Under the pieces are notes generated by a model, which saw nothing but the letters and a program-made list of their open reading frames with translations, was not told where the DNA came from and made no database searches. A stretch of DNA of 64,000 bases from Variovorax sp. CF079 (lineage in GTDB: Bacteria > Pseudomonadota > Gammaproteobacteria > Burkholderiales > Burkholderiaceae_C): positions 186,001 through 250,000 of the forward strand of contig NZ_FMZU01000003.1 in the NCBI RefSeq assembly GCF_900101545.1, in the 5' to 3' direction. The translations under genes were made by a program, and so were the position numbers. Below, in pieces: positions 51,205-61,007 of the stretch; position 1 is the first letter of the stretch; the number at the start of each line of letters is the position of its first letter.

Positions 51205-52359
51205 TTGACCCCGCCCATGCTCGGCGCCAACCCTCCGGTGCAACGCGCCATCGATGACGCGATCGCCGGCGGCCGCGAGATCGGCATTCAGGTGGCCGCC
51301 TACCATCGCGGCCGCCTGGTGGTGGATGCGTGGGGCGGCCTGGCCGATCCGGCAAACGGCCGCCCCGTCGACGGCGAGACGCTCTTCAACGTCTACTCGG
51401 TCACCAAGGCCGTCGCCGCGACGGCAGTGCACATGCTGGTCGATCGCGGTCGGCTCGACTACGACGCACCCGTGGCGACATGGTGGCCGGAGTACGCCGC
51501 CCACGGAAAGGGCAGAACCACGCTGCGCGACGTGCTGACGCATCGCGCCGGCATTCCGCAGATGCCGGAGGGGATGACCCCGGAGCGCTTGTGCGACTGG
51601 CCCTGGATGACCCGCGCGATTGCCGAGCTCACGCCGCTGGCGGAGGCCGGCGCGAAGACCATGTACCTGTCAATGACCTTCGGATGGATCCTCGGTGAAC
51701 TGGTGCGCCGTGCCGACCCGGACCATCGCTCGCTCGGCCGCTTCGTGCGCGAGGAGATCGCTGCGCCGCTCGGCGCGCCGGACCTCTGGATCGGTATCCC
51801 CGATGCTGTCGAGCCGCGCATCGCGCGGCAGTTCGACGCGATGCGGCCGCTCCCGGCCGAGCACTTGCCGCCGCTCTATCTCGCCTCGATGCCGCCCGCG
51901 GTCGCGCTGGGACCGGCGGTCTTCGAGCGACCCGAGGTGCGCCGCGCCGAGGTGGCCGGGGTGGGCGGCATCTTCACCGCACGCAGCGAAGCGCGTTTCT
52001 GGGCTATGTTGGCTGGCGGCGGCGAGCTCGACGGGGTGCGGCTGCTCTCGGAAGGCCTGGTGGCCACGCTGAACACGCCGCGTGCGCACAGCGACGAGCC
52101 CGATCCGGTGATGTTCGGCTTCCCGATCCCGATCACGATCGGGGGTTACTGGTTCGGCGGCGAACATCCACCAGTGTGTTCGGCGAAGAACCCGCGCGCG
52201 ATCTGCCATCCCGGCCAGGGCGGCTCCATCGGCTGGGCCGATCCTGATGCGCAGCTCGCCGTGGCGATCTGCCACAACCGTCTGTTCAACCCGGCAACAC
52301 GCGACGAAGACGCGATCCTGACGATCGCCGAGGCCGTGCGTGGCGCATTGAAACTCTGA
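51205..52359 (+). CDS. Serine hydrolase, beta-lactamase class C/EstB family
   Basis: A 384-residue beta-lactamase-fold hydrolase. The nucleophile motif SVTK places Ser65 and Lys68; a later HPGQGG corresponds to the KTG-like element. Such enzymes are mostly esterases or lactonases rather than antibiotic-resistance enzymes. The TTG at 51205 is preferred since GAAGGAGA lies about 6 nt upstream; an ATG at 51217 and a longer frame from ATG 51058 through the operator are alternatives. Possible role: hydrolysis of an ester or lactone formed in the pathway. Confidence 0.78.
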   Translation: MTPPMLGANPPVQRAIDDAIAGGREIGIQVAAYHRGRLVVDAWGGLADPANGRPVDGETLFNVYSVTKAVAATAVHMLVDRGRLDYDAPVATWWPEYAAHGKGRTTLRDVLTHRAGIPQMPEGMTPERLCDWPWMTRAIAELTPLAEAGAKTMYLSMTFGWILGELVRRADPDHRSLGRFVREEIAAPLGAPDLWIGIPDAVEPRIARQFDAMRPLPAEHLPPLYLASMPPAVALGPAVFERPEVRRAEVAGVGGIFTARSEARFWAMLAGGGELDGVRLLSEGLVATLNTPRAHSDEPDPVMFGFPIPITIGGYWFGGEHPPVCSAKNPRAICHPGQGGSIGWADPDAQLAVAICHNRLFNPATRDEDAILTIAEAVRGALKL

Positions 52360-52479
52360 AGAGATCGCCCAGCGCGTGCCGCGACCTTCGTCAATCGCCT
52401 GTCGATGAATCGCCAGAGTCGGTAGGGGGTGCCCCAGTAAAATGGCGATTCAGCATCCCTGAATGGGCGAAAGATTCGA

Positions 52480-53319
52480 ATGACAAGACAGGCGAGATCG
52501 GCGCCGCTGCCCGCGGAAGACCCTGAACGCGACACCACCGGCCCGCGTTCCCTGACGCGGCTGTTGGGATTGTTCGACGTGTTGTCGCTGACGCAGAACG
52601 GGATGTCGCTCGCCGAGTTGAGCGCAACGCTGGCAGCGCCAAAAAGCAGCCTGCTGAATCTGCTGCGCCCCCTCGTGGCCGAAGGCTACCTGATCCACAG
52701 TGAGGGCAGCTATCGCATCGGCCCCTCGATCATCCGCCTCTCGGCGAGCGTGATGTCCGCATGGAACTTCCCGAAGATGATCCGGCCTTTCATGGAAGAA
52801 CTCGTTGAACGCACCGGCGAGACCGTTTTGCTCGGCGTGCTCAACCGTGAGGCCGAGGCCGTGGCGTTTGTCGAACTTGTCAATAGCCCGCATCCGGTTC
52901 GCCTGCAAGTACCCGTCGGTACGGTTCGGCCGCTGTATGCGAGCCCGACCGGCTGGTTGCTGCTCGCATTTGCCGACAAGGGGTTCCGGGACGCGTACAT
53001 GGCTTCGGTGCAGTTCAAGATCAAGATGCCGGCCGGGATCGCGAGGGCCTCGATCACGCGCGAGATGGCAAAGATCCGGACTGAAGGTGTGTGCAGTTCC
53101 ATCGATACCCCTATCGCTGGGGTCGGGTCGGTGATTGCGCCCGTATTCGACGGCAATGGAGAGTGCATCGCATCGCTCACTGTCGCTGGCCCGGCAGATC
53201 GATTCCGGAAGGACATGGACCTGCTCAGAGCGACAGTCAAGGAATTGGCGGCGAGGGCTTCGGGCGTCGTCGGGGCTGTCCAGCCGAGCATGCCACCCAT
53301 CTCAAGCCGAACGGGATGA
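52480..53319 (+). CDS. IclR family transcriptional regulator
   Basis: A 279-residue IclR protein: an N-terminal winged helix about residues 25-85 (LTRLLGLFDVLSLTQNGMSLAELS, then PKSSLLNLLRPL), followed by the effector-binding domain with ETVLLGVLN and PLYASPTGWLLLAF. Family members sense small aromatic or aliphatic acids. It lies 120 nt after the hydrolase on the same strand and ends the catabolic island, so it is a candidate regulator of part of it. Confidence 0.88.
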   Translation: MTRQARSAPLPAEDPERDTTGPRSLTRLLGLFDVLSLTQNGMSLAELSATLAAPKSSLLNLLRPLVAEGYLIHSEGSYRIGPSIIRLSASVMSAWNFPKMIRPFMEELVERTGETVLLGVLNREAEAVAFVELVNSPHPVRLQVPVGTVRPLYASPTGWLLLAFADKGFRDAYMASVQFKIKMPAGIARASITREMAKIRTEGVCSSIDTPIAGVGSVIAPVFDGNGECIASLTVAGPADRFRKDMDLLRATVKELAARASGVVGAVQPSMPPISSRTG

Positions 53320-54590
53320 CGCCAAACGGTTGAAAGAGGCGCTGGATGCGGGAAAGACACTTGAGGGAGATAACTGCCTGAGACGCGGCTGACGCTGCGA
53401 GCAGGCTGGCCGCAACGCAGTCTGAAGCAGTCCATACTCATACGCGCCGCTGCGCGCCCACCACGGCGGGGATAACCGGTCAGCCGTCCCGCTTCGGCAT
53501 CACGATATAAGCCGATGCGCTCATGGTTCAGGTTGAGGTCTGCCCTCCTCTACTCTCAACATGTGACACGCAATGCCGGAAAGCTGCGAAGTAACGACAA
53601 GAGATGCCAGAACTTCAGGCGAGCGTGCTCGAATTGCCTTCGAAGCCGTGACATCCTTTGCCGGAATCACCGCCAAGCTTTATCGAAATTCACAGTTGCT
53701 CAAGAGACTGGCGAGACGATCTATTGCGGCATCGGGCCGGTCGAAGTTGTCCGCTCGCCAGCCCCGTTCTGACATCTGGTCAATGCGATGGCTGCTGCCA
53801 TTTGGAAACCGGACCCGCCGATCCAGTTGGGAAGCTACGTCTATATTCAACCCTGGGCGGCGGAGAACGTCGGCCTGCCGATCACCGCTTTTCGCGATCG
53901 TGGCGTCCGCTGTAAGGCGGCTCTGGGCCCGATGCCGTCCGTCGCCACCGATCGACCTACGGCAGGTATGTAGCGATTGCTGCCGTTCACCGCCACGCCT
54001 CGAACTCACCATCCCGGCCACTTCCAGTCGCTCGTCCATCAAGGAAATCGTGTCGCCGATGACCGGATCCAAAGGACAGCGGGCATAGCCGCTGACCGGG
54101 CATGGGGGTCGACTTCTCCGAAGCTGTCGTTCATCGCGCTGCGATGCCGGCCGGCATCAAGGGACGGCGGTATGTCTTCTGCGGTCAAGGGATCGGACTG
54201 GCAGTCAACCGAGGTCGCCAACGTGCTGCCTCAAAGCCGCCGTTCCACAGGTCGGCCCGAACGGCGCTCCGGGCGAAGCGGCTTACGCTCCTTGTTGACG
54301 GTTGAGCCGCGAGCGTTTCACGACTCCAATGGGTGCGGCACACGCTCATGGAGGCACTTCCGGCCGGCCCCAGCCCTCGCCATGGCCGCTCCAATGACCA
54401 TCGCGAGGGCGTTTGAAATTCCTATGCGCCGACTGAGGCGGCGTAGGCGCAGGCGCAGGCGCAGGCGCAGGCGCAGGCGCAGGCGCAGAGATCTGTATGC
54501 TGCTCGACGAGTTCGGGGCGCCTTCCCTTCAACCACGGATCGTCGCTAACATCGCCTGATTGGCCCGACTGCCACAGACGGAAGGCGAAT
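53320..54590. other. About 1.3 kb without a recognisable gene
   Basis: No frame in this stretch gives a protein that can be recognised. Base composition and codon pattern differ from the flanking genes. On the minus strand near 54010-54072 the peptide VIGDTISLMDERLEVAGMV loosely resembles FtsX/MacB-type permease domains, and nearby frames break repeatedly, so a decayed ABC-permease gene is possible but weak. A (AGGCGC)7 repeat is at 54445-54486. Confidence 0.35.
54445..54486. repeat. (AGGCGC)7 tandem hexanucleotide repeat
   Basis: Seven perfect AGGCGC units. Because the unit is a multiple of three it would not shift a frame; both strands encode Arg-rich peptides. Slippage could change copy number. 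Confidence 0.9.
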
Positions 54591-57500
54591 ATGCGATGCC
54601 CGAAGTGCGAGCAGGAGAATCCGCCAGCCGCGCGGTTCTGCATGCAATGCGCGCACCCGTTCGCTTCGGCGTGCGCCGGCTGCGGCGCGGATCTCCCGCC
54701 GGCGGCGCGGTTCTGCCCGCAGTGCGGCCGTCCGGCATCGGCTTCAGCGCCGGCCACGCCCGCCGTCCCGCGTCACCTCGCTGAGCGCATCCTCGACACG
54801 CGTGCTGCGATCGAAGGCGAGCGTAAGCAGGTGACGGTGCTGTTCGCCGACATGAAGGGCTCGCTCGAGCTGCTCGCCGACCGCGACCCCGAGGAGGCGC
54901 GCCGCATCCTCGATCCGGTGCTGCAGCGGATGATGGATGCGGTGCACCGCTTCGAAGGGCTGGTCAATCAGGTGATGGGCGACGGCATCATGGCGCTGTT
55001 CGGCGCGCCGCTCGCGCACGAGGATCACGCGGTGCGCGCATGCTACGCGGCCCTGCGACTGCAGGAGACGATGCGCCGCCATGCCGACGAGATGCGTCGC
55101 GAGCACGGCGTCGAGGTGCTGGTGCGCGTCGGCATCCATTCCGGCGAAGTCGTCGTCCGCTCGGTCGGCAGCGACCTGCGGATGGATTATTCGGCGGTGG
55201 GCCAGACGACGAGCCTCGCGGCGCGCATGGAGCAGCTCGCCGTGCCGGGCACGACACGGTTGACGGCGGCGACGTTGGCGCTCGCCGAAGGCTATGTCGA
55301 CGTCATGCCGCTCGGCCCGATTCCTGTGAAGGGCCTGCCCGACCCGGTGCAGGCCTACGAGCTGGCCGGCGCGTCCGATGCGCGCACGCGGCTGCAGGCA
55401 CGCCGCGCGCGCGGACTCACGCGTTTCGTCGGCCGTGACTCCGAGATCGAGCAGTTGTGCCTCGCCGCCGAGCAGGTCGCGGCCGGGCATGGACAGGTCG
55501 TCGCGGTAGTTGGCGAGGCGGGGGTCGGAAAGTCGCGGCTGTACTTCGAATTTGCGCGCTCGCACCACATGCACGGCTGGCGTGTGATCGAGGCGTCGTC
55601 GGTGTCTTACGGCAAGGCCACGGCGTTCCTGCCGCTCGTGGATCTGCTGCGCGCGTACTTCAGGATCGACCTGCGCGACGATCGGCGCGCGATCCGATCG
55701 AAGATCACGGGCTCGGTACTGACGCTGGATGAAGCGTTGCGCGACATCGTGCCGGCACTGCTGTGGATCCTCGATGCGCTGCCCGATGACCATGCGTTCG
55801 CGAGTCTGGAGTCCGCCGACCGGCGTGCGCAGACACTCGACGCGCTGAGACGGCTCGTCTTGCGCGAAAGCCAGTTGCAACCGGTGCTCGTGGTATTCGA
55901 GGACCTGCACTGGATCGACGGAGAGACGCAGGCTTTCCTCGACAGGCTGGTGGCCAGCGTGCCGGCCGCGGCGGTGCTGCTCGCGGTGAACTACCGGCCC
56001 GAGTATCGGCACGCCTGGGCCGGCAAGACATACTACCGGCAGATTCGCATCGATGCGCTCGCAACGTCCAGCGCCGCCGAGCTGCTGCGCGAGCTGCTCG
56101 GTACCGATCCGAGCGTGGCAGCACTTGCCCGACGCCTCGCCGAGAACACCGGAGGCAATCCGCTGTACATCGAAGAGAGCGTGCGTACGCTGGCCGAGAC
56201 CGGCGTGATCGCCGGCGCAAGCGGTGCCTACCGGCTGGTGTGCGACCTCGACACGCTCGCGATGCCGGCCAGCGTGCAGGCGATCCTCGCGTCGCGCATT
56301 GACCGGCTGGCGCCCGAAGACAAGCGGCTGTTGCAGGCCGCCGCGGTGGTCGGCGTCGACGTTCCGTATGCTTTGCTGCGCGAGATCGCGGGGCTCGATG
56401 AAGACGCGCTGCGCGGCGCGCTCGGGCGACTGATGGAGGCGGAGTTCCTCTACGAGGCGCGCCTCTTCCCGGACCTCGAATACACGTTCAAGCATGCGCT
56501 GACGCACGATGTCGCATACGCCGGCGTGCTCAGCGAGCGGCGCCGTGCGTTGCACGGCGCCATCGTCGTTGCCGCCGAACGGCTGGTCGGCGAGGAAGGT
56601 ATCGCCCGCCATGTCGAACGCCTGGCGCACCACGCGGTACGCGCGGAGGCGTTGCCGAAGGCGCTGCACTACCTGCGCCTGGCCGGCGCGAAGTCGGTCG
56701 CGCGCTGCGCGAACCGCGAAGCCATCGCGTACTACGAGCAGGCGCTCGAATTGCTCGCCAGATTGCCGCCGACGCGCGAGAACCTGAGCCAGGCACTCGA
56801 CATCCGTGTCGCGCTCGGGCCGCCGCTGATGGCCCTGAAAGGCGACAACGCGGCGGAAGTCGAGGCGTTGTACCTGAGCATGCAGCAGCTGGTCGACCAG
56901 CTCGACGACCACGAACGGCGTTTCCCGGTGCTGTGGGGACTGTGGCGCACCACGTTCTCGGCCTCGCGCTACGACGAGGCGTGCCGTATTGGCGAGCGGC
57001 TGCTGACGAGCGCGGCTAACGGTGACGACAGCGGCTTGCTGCTCGAAGCGCACCATACGCTGTGGCCGACGCTCACCGGCCTCGGGCGCGCACGCGAAGC
57101 GATTCGGCACGCCGAGCGTGGCATCGCGCTGTACGAGCGAGATAGGCACGCGCCGCTGGCGGCGCTGTACGGCGGGCACGATCCCGGCGTGTGCTGCCGG
57201 ACCTACCGCGCGCTCGACCTGTGGGTCGTCGGCTATCCTGACCAGGCGGTCGAAGCGATCGCCGACGCGCGTCGCGCCGCCGACGAGGTGCGACATCCGC
57301 TGTCGAGCGTGTTCGTCTCATTCTTCGCCGCTTGGCTGCATTTCGAGCGCGGCGAAGCGCAGCGCGCGCTGGCAGAGGCGCTCCAGGTGGTGCAGATGTG
57401 CGAGCGCTACGCGCTCGCCGGCTGGGCAGCGACCGGCGAGGTCATCATCTGCGCACTGTCGCGCGACGCACCAATCCTGCAGCGCCTGGACGAGCTACGT

Positions 57501-57929
57501 GAAGCGGCGCGCGCGACGCCGGCGTGGCGTGGCACGTTCTGCCTTGGGGTGTTGGCCGAGCTCTATGCGGCGAAAGGCCGCATCGACCGCGCGCGCGACG
57601 CGCTCGCGATGGTCAGTGCGTCGGAACGCACGGGCCTGTTCGCATCGGAGATCGAGCGCATCGAGGCCGAGCTGTGCCTGCTGCAGTCGGCGCCGTCTCC
57701 TGAGGATGCAACGCGCCACTTCGAGCGCGCGCTCGCGATCGCGCGCGAACGCGAGGCGAAGTCGTTGGAGTTGCGCGCAGCGACCGGGGGTGCGCGTCTG
57801 CTGGCTCGACAGGGCCGGCGCGGCGAGGCGCGCGCGCTGCTCGCGCCGTTGCTGTCGTGGTTTGGCGAAGGGTCCGATACCGCCGATCCAAAGGCCGCGC
57901 GCGCGCTGCTGGAAACGCTCGCTGCATGA
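54591..57929 (+). CDS. Zinc-ribbon, class III cyclase, AAA ATPase and TPR protein
   Basis: A 1112-residue multidomain protein. Two N-terminal zinc ribbons use Cys3/6/17/20 and Cys28/31/42/45. A class III adenylate/guanylate cyclase domain (about 80-260) has both metal aspartates, Asp87 (LFADMKGS) and Asp131 (GDGIMAL). Then come a Walker A GEAGVGKS near residue 311 with Walker B-like VLVVFEDLHW, and a long C-terminal TPR-rich region. This layout is common in betaproteobacteria and may be a signalling ATPase; cyclase activity is not certain. Transcribed alone, with no clear partner. Confidence 0.88.
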   Translation: MRCPKCEQENPPAARFCMQCAHPFASACAGCGADLPPAARFCPQCGRPASASAPATPAVPRHLAERILDTRAAIEGERKQVTVLFADMKGSLELLADRDPEEARRILDPVLQRMMDAVHRFEGLVNQVMGDGIMALFGAPLAHEDHAVRACYAALRLQETMRRHADEMRREHGVEVLVRVGIHSGEVVVRSVGSDLRMDYSAVGQTTSLAARMEQLAVPGTTRLTAATLALAEGYVDVMPLGPIPVKGLPDPVQAYELAGASDARTRLQARRARGLTRFVGRDSEIEQLCLAAEQVAAGHGQVVAVVGEAGVGKSRLYFEFARSHHMHGWRVIEASSVSYGKATAFLPLVDLLRAYFRIDLRDDRRAIRSKITGSVLTLDEALRDIVPALLWILDALPDDHAFASLESADRRAQTLDALRRLVLRESQLQPVLVVFEDLHWIDGETQAFLDRLVASVPAAAVLLAVNYRPEYRHAWAGKTYYRQIRIDALATSSAAELLRELLGTDPSVAALARRLAENTGGNPLYIEESVRTLAETGVIAGASGAYRLVCDLDTLAMPASVQAILASRIDRLAPEDKRLLQAAAVVGVDVPYALLREIAGLDEDALRGALGRLMEAEFLYEARLFPDLEYTFKHALTHDVAYAGVLSERRRALHGAIVVAAERLVGEEGIARHVERLAHHAVRAEALPKALHYLRLAGAKSVARCANREAIAYYEQALELLARLPPTRENLSQALDIRVALGPPLMALKGDNAAEVEALYLSMQQLVDQLDDHERRFPVLWGLWRTTFSASRYDEACRIGERLLTSAANGDDSGLLLEAHHTLWPTLTGLGRAREAIRHAERGIALYERDRHAPLAALYGGHDPGVCCRTYRALDLWVVGYPDQAVEAIADARRAADEVRHPLSSVFVSFFAAWLHFERGEAQRALAEALQVVQMCERYALAGWAATGEVIICALSRDAPILQRLDELREAARATPAWRGTFCLGVLAELYAAKGRIDRARDALAMVSASERTGLFASEIERIEAELCLLQSAPSPEDATRHFERALAIAREREAKSLELRAATGGARLLARQGRRGEARALLAPLLSWFGEGSDTADPKAARALLETLAA

Positions 57930-58115
57930 GCACGCGCATGGCGGTCGCTCGATTGCTCGCCGACGCTAGCCTTCAAGGAGTGGAAGGCAGCTTGTATCCG
58001 GAGAAGATCAAAGCCGAGGCGATGCTCAAATTTGTCTAACTCACGACTAGGTCCGCTCAGGGTCGCGAGCGCCACATCGCGCAACTAGTACGACATCCCT
58101 GAAATAGCTTGCTTA
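57930..58115. other. Intergenic stretch, no gene recognised
   Basis: Between the cyclase gene and the small minus-strand gene. A short plus-strand frame ending at 58039 (LYPEKIKAEAMLKFV) cannot be assigned. Confidence 0.4.
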
Positions 58116-58409
58116 TTACGGCTCGAGGTACGGGGCGAGCAGCGTTGCAACGGCGGCCGCCGAGTGCGCAAGGTCGCCCGATACGGGCAGTGGCTCCCAA
58201 CGTCCCGTGTGACTGCGGAACGCAGCGGTGTACCTTGTGCGAGATACCTCCGTCAGCCGAGCAATGATGTCGACGACATCGTCGCCTCGGTGGATCTGGA
58301 TCAGTAGGTGTTTGCCGTAGGGGCGAACTCGGACATGGTCATGCCCCGTGAGACGAGCTAGATGACGCTGGAGTTCGTCGGCTCGTGCTCGGGCGAATGG
58401 ATCTGGCAT
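58116..58409 (-). CDS. Hypothetical protein (97 aa) next to IS remnant
   Basis: A 97-residue protein of unknown family (MPDPFARARADELQRHLARL, ending ATLLAPYLEP) with a possible alpha/beta fold. The ATG at 58409 gives a compact protein; the frame is open to 58580. It lies within or just after the tail of an IS630-type transposase remnant, read on the same strand. No catalytic motif is visible. Confidence 0.45.
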   Translation of the reverse strand: MPDPFARARADELQRHLARLTGHDHVRVRPYGKHLLIQIHRGDDVVDIIARLTEVSRTRYTAAFRSHTGRWEPLPVSGDLAHSAAAVATLLAPYLEP

Positions 58410-58845
58410 CGGCAGGGATCCTCTTGGGTTCACCGGTCTGTAGTTCGAACCCGGCGAATGTCCACTTGAATGGCTGCGGCGCGCGATTGCGCTGGACGAT
58501 GAAGTCCTCGGTACGCTGCCGCAGATGGAAGATCGAATAGTGGCTGGCGTGACGAAGCACTCGCCGTGTGTAGATGGCAAACAGCAACTCGATCTGGTTC
58601 ACCCAACTGGCATGCAACGGGGTGAAATGAAAGAAGAAGCGCTCGCCATGTCGAGCATTGAAGCTCTTCCAGACGCCATAGGCGCGGTGCGTGTTCAGGT
58701 TGTCCCAAATCACGTGGACGTTGCCCTCCGGATAAGTCCGGGCGACTTCCTCCATGAATGCCACCAAGTCAGTCTGAGTGCGGCGGTCGGTACAGCGCGC
58801 AAGCACGCCCCCGGACGCGCTGCTTCGCGCGCCGCACGGGCACAC
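58339..58845 (-). pseudogene. IS630-type transposase remnant
   Basis: The peptide contains VHVIWDNLNTHRA, FTPLHASWVNQIELLF and RTEDFIVQRN, the DDE-superfamily C-terminal half of IS630-type transposases (the catalytic Asp of the WDN motif and Glu of NQIE). About 150 of the usual 340-360 residues remain; the N-terminal half is missing or in other frames upstream of 58845, so the gene is dead. Confidence 0.75.
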
Positions 58846-58924
58846 TCACCAAGACCGTTCACTTCGACGCGAAGGCTGATGGCGGCGGTGCCCCCGTCTG
58901 GTTTCAAAATGACGCCCACGACGT

Positions 58925-59152
58925 TCAGGACTTCTTGGCGAACAGGTCCTTCGCGGTGAGTGCCGCACTCATCGCCATCGGCCAGCCCGCGTAGAACGCC
59001 AGGTGTGTGATGGCTTCGACCAGCTCAGCCGGCTTCAGACCGTTTTCCACCGCCTTTTCCAGGTGGAAGCGCAGTTGTTCAGGCCGATTGAGCGCCACCA
59101 GCGCCGCGACGGTGATCAGGCTGGCCAGATCTAGTAGTTGCGACTTTACTAC
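58925..59152 (-). pseudogene. Carboxymuconolactone decarboxylase-like C-terminal fragment
   Basis: About 68 residues (DLASLITVAALVALNRPE to TAKDLFAKKS) match the C-terminal half of AhpD/CMD-type proteins, with HLEKAVENGLKPAELVEAI. There is no start codon and an in-frame TAA is just upstream, so only a truncated remnant is present between IS debris. Confidence 0.65.
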
Positions 59153-59331
59153 TTAAAACGCGCCTCTTTACTACACTTCACGGCTTCGCCCTCGACCACT
59201 ACGCCGATGTGCTGCTCCATGCGCGCCCCGGCGGCGCGCGTACCAGAACGCTGCAGTGATTGGCAGTAAGCCGGTTGTTGCCGAACTGCTTGCACATCCG
59301 CGACGCTGGCGTCGGACGATCAGACCGCTGG

Positions 59332-59436
59332 CGTATCAATCTGCACGGAAAGCACAAAGAACGGGCACTGGGCCTTTTCGTAAGTGGTTGTCGCGGTTGG
59401 GGTTTTTTGCAGCGACCGTATCAATCTGCACGGAAA
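59332..59436. repeat. Direct 20-bp repeat, probable IS end
   Basis: CGTATCAATCTGCACGGAAA occurs at 59332-59351 and at 59417-59436. Repeated short sites near an end are typical of IS21-type elements. Just beyond the second copy the hemagglutinin fragment begins, suggesting that the element truncated it. Confidence 0.5.
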
Positions 59437-59442
59437 ATACGA

Positions 59443-59916
59443 TCACCCCGGAATGCACAGGCTGACGTTGACGCCGCCGCTGCTTTGCTGGCTCGCGTAG
59501 TTGGTGATGTCCTGCAGGCTCTCGATGTTCAGGTTGCCGCCGATGTCGGCCTTGACCGTGTCGCCGGCCACCTGCGCGCCTCGCATGTTGACGTCGCCGC
59601 CGCTCTTGATCTTCAGGGTGTCGGTCGCAGTGACGAGGGTGTTGTCGTAGCGAACCTCGTTGCCGATCGACTTGCCCTGGTTGCTGCCGGCGTTGACCTG
59701 GATGCTGAAGCCGTTCTGCGAGCCGAAGCCGAAGGTGACGCCGCCGCCCAAGGAACGGCCCGAACTGTTGCCCGCGGTGGCGGCGGTGTTCTGGGCGGCG
59801 AGCAGGTTGATGTCGCGCTTCGCGTCCAGGCTGATGTCGCGCGCCTGCAGCTTGGCGCCGGTCATGTTGATGTCGGTCTCGCGCGCCGTGATCTCGATGC
59901 TGCCGGCCTGGATGTT
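59443..59916 (-). pseudogene. Filamentous hemagglutinin (CdiA-type) repeat fragment
   Basis: About 155 residues with hemagglutinin-repeat text: SIEITARETDINMTG, ARDISLDAKRDINLLAAQN and SGGDVNMRGAQVAGD. No start, no secretion domain, and the end at 59443 directly abuts the repeat/IS sequence. It is an orphan piece of a two-partner-secretion CdiA/FhaB protein. Confidence 0.75.
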
Positions 59917-60005
59917 GGTGCATGAGTCTGTCGTAGCGCGCTGGATGCGTCGGACGAAGAGCGCCCGCGTGGTGCGATGAACGAGGGTGACTTGCGCAGG
60001 ATGCG

Positions 60006-60026
60006 CGGAGAGAACGCATCTCTCCG
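60006..60026 (-). terminator. Hairpin downstream of the lipoprotein gene
   Basis: CGGAGAGA (60006-60013), loop ACGCA, TCTCTCCG (60019-60026): a perfect 8-bp stem just after the minus-strand stop at 60039. No clear T-run follows, so it may be a weak terminator or RNA-stabilising hairpin. Confidence 0.45.
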
Positions 60027-60038
60027 GGGCAGGACGGA

Positions 60039-60521
60039 CTATTTTGCGATCTTGATGATGGTCCCAACCGGCAGGTTCTTCACGTGGTACTTGCCCGGCA
60101 GGTCTTCGAGCTTGACCAAGCTGTTTCTGGCCATGATGACGCCCATGGATGGCTCCTGCTCAATGAACACGACATCGCCGGCCTTGACCGAGACGAGTGT
60201 TTCCGCCCAGTTCTCAGCCTTCGAGTAAATCTTGTGCTGCCCCGGCGCGAGGCCGAAGTGGATGTACTGATTGCCTCGCGTAAAGCCCATTTCAGAAGCG
60301 GGCTCCTGATCATCGACAAAGACATTGAATCGAACCATGCTGCCCACCGAAGAGGGGCGCACGACATAGACGATGGCCTTGCCTGGCTCGGGCAGTTTCG
60401 GGAGCTGGAAATTCGCCGTCGCGGTCTGCATCGCCTCCGGCGAGGGCAAGCTCGCGCAGCCAGTGACAGCGACTGCTGCACACGCCAGCACGGCGATGGT
60501 GATTGACTTCTTGATATTCAT
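60039..60521 (-). CDS. Lipoprotein with DUF2846 domain
   Basis: A 160-residue lipoprotein. The signal peptide ends in a lipobox (AVTGC, Cys at about residue 21). The mature part has the DUF2846 pattern: KAIVYVVRPSSVGS, then YIHFGLAPGQHKIY. ATG 60521 gives a proper lipoprotein signal. Such proteins occur in many betaproteobacterial genomes; function unknown. It is separated by 153 nt from the membrane-protein gene. Confidence 0.75.
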   Translation of the reverse strand: MNIKKSITIAVLACAAVAVTGCASLPSPEAMQTATANFQLPKLPEPGKAIVYVVRPSSVGSMVRFNVFVDDQEPASEMGFTRGNQYIHFGLAPGQHKIYSKAENWAETLVSVKAGDVVFIEQEPSMGVIMARNSLVKLEDLPGKYHVKNLPVGTIIKIAK

Positions 60522-60674
60522 TCTGACGCTCTTTCTGGTTGTTGAAATTGATATGCCACGCCGTACACAGTCTGGCTGGGATTGGTTGGCTGGATGTCGT
60601 TCGCGGTTAGCCGCGTACATGTTGAATTGCATCGCCCTTGCCCAAGCCGGCAAGCACGTCGCCCACGCACGAAC

Positions 60675-61007
60675 TTACTTCTTCTCGCTCTCACTCTGCT
60701 GCGATGCCGAACTGCTGCTTGAATCAGCCTCAGGACCCGGTTTCTGCTTGTATGTGGCTTTTGCTTTGCGCCAGCCCAGCGGATCGTTGGTGAAGGGAGG
60801 GGGGAGCCCGAGGGCATGGGCTCGACCGCTGAGTCCAGCAACGGCCATACACCCAAGGCCCAGCGAAGCGCCCAACCACCTCATCCATACCATTGGCAAG
60901 AAAGCCATCGAACCGAGCAAGATCAGAACTCCCACTAGGAATAGGATCGCGACCCCGAGACCCGTTAGCTTTCCATCAGCTAGAAACAATTGAATGAAGT
61001 TTTTCAT
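60675..61007 (-). CDS. Small two-helix membrane protein (possible immunity protein)
   Basis: A 110-residue protein with two hydrophobic segments (GVAILFLVGVLILLGSMAFL, then WLGASLGLGCMAVAGL) and a charged Ser-rich tail. The ATG at 61007 overlaps the stop of the toxin-like frame at 61004 (ATGA). A membrane immunity partner for that toxin module is inferred from position alone. Confidence 0.55.
   Translation of the reverse strand: MKNFIQLFLADGKLTGLGVAILFLVGVLILLGSMAFLPMVWMRWLGASLGLGCMAVAGLSGRAHALGLPPPFTNDPLGWRKAKATYKQKPGPEADSSSSSASQQSESEKK

Noticed and set aside
51205..52359. Antibiotic-resistance beta-lactamase
   Set aside because: The fold is class C-like, but length, motifs and operon context fit EstB-type esterases; nothing specific to resistance is visible.
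54445..54486. CRISPR-like array
   Set aside because: Six-base perfect tandem units without spacers; a simple-sequence repeat.
54318..54536. Arg/Leu-rich open frame over the hexanucleotide repeat
   Set aside because: It is a translation of the AGGCGC repeat, with no ribosome-binding site or family support.
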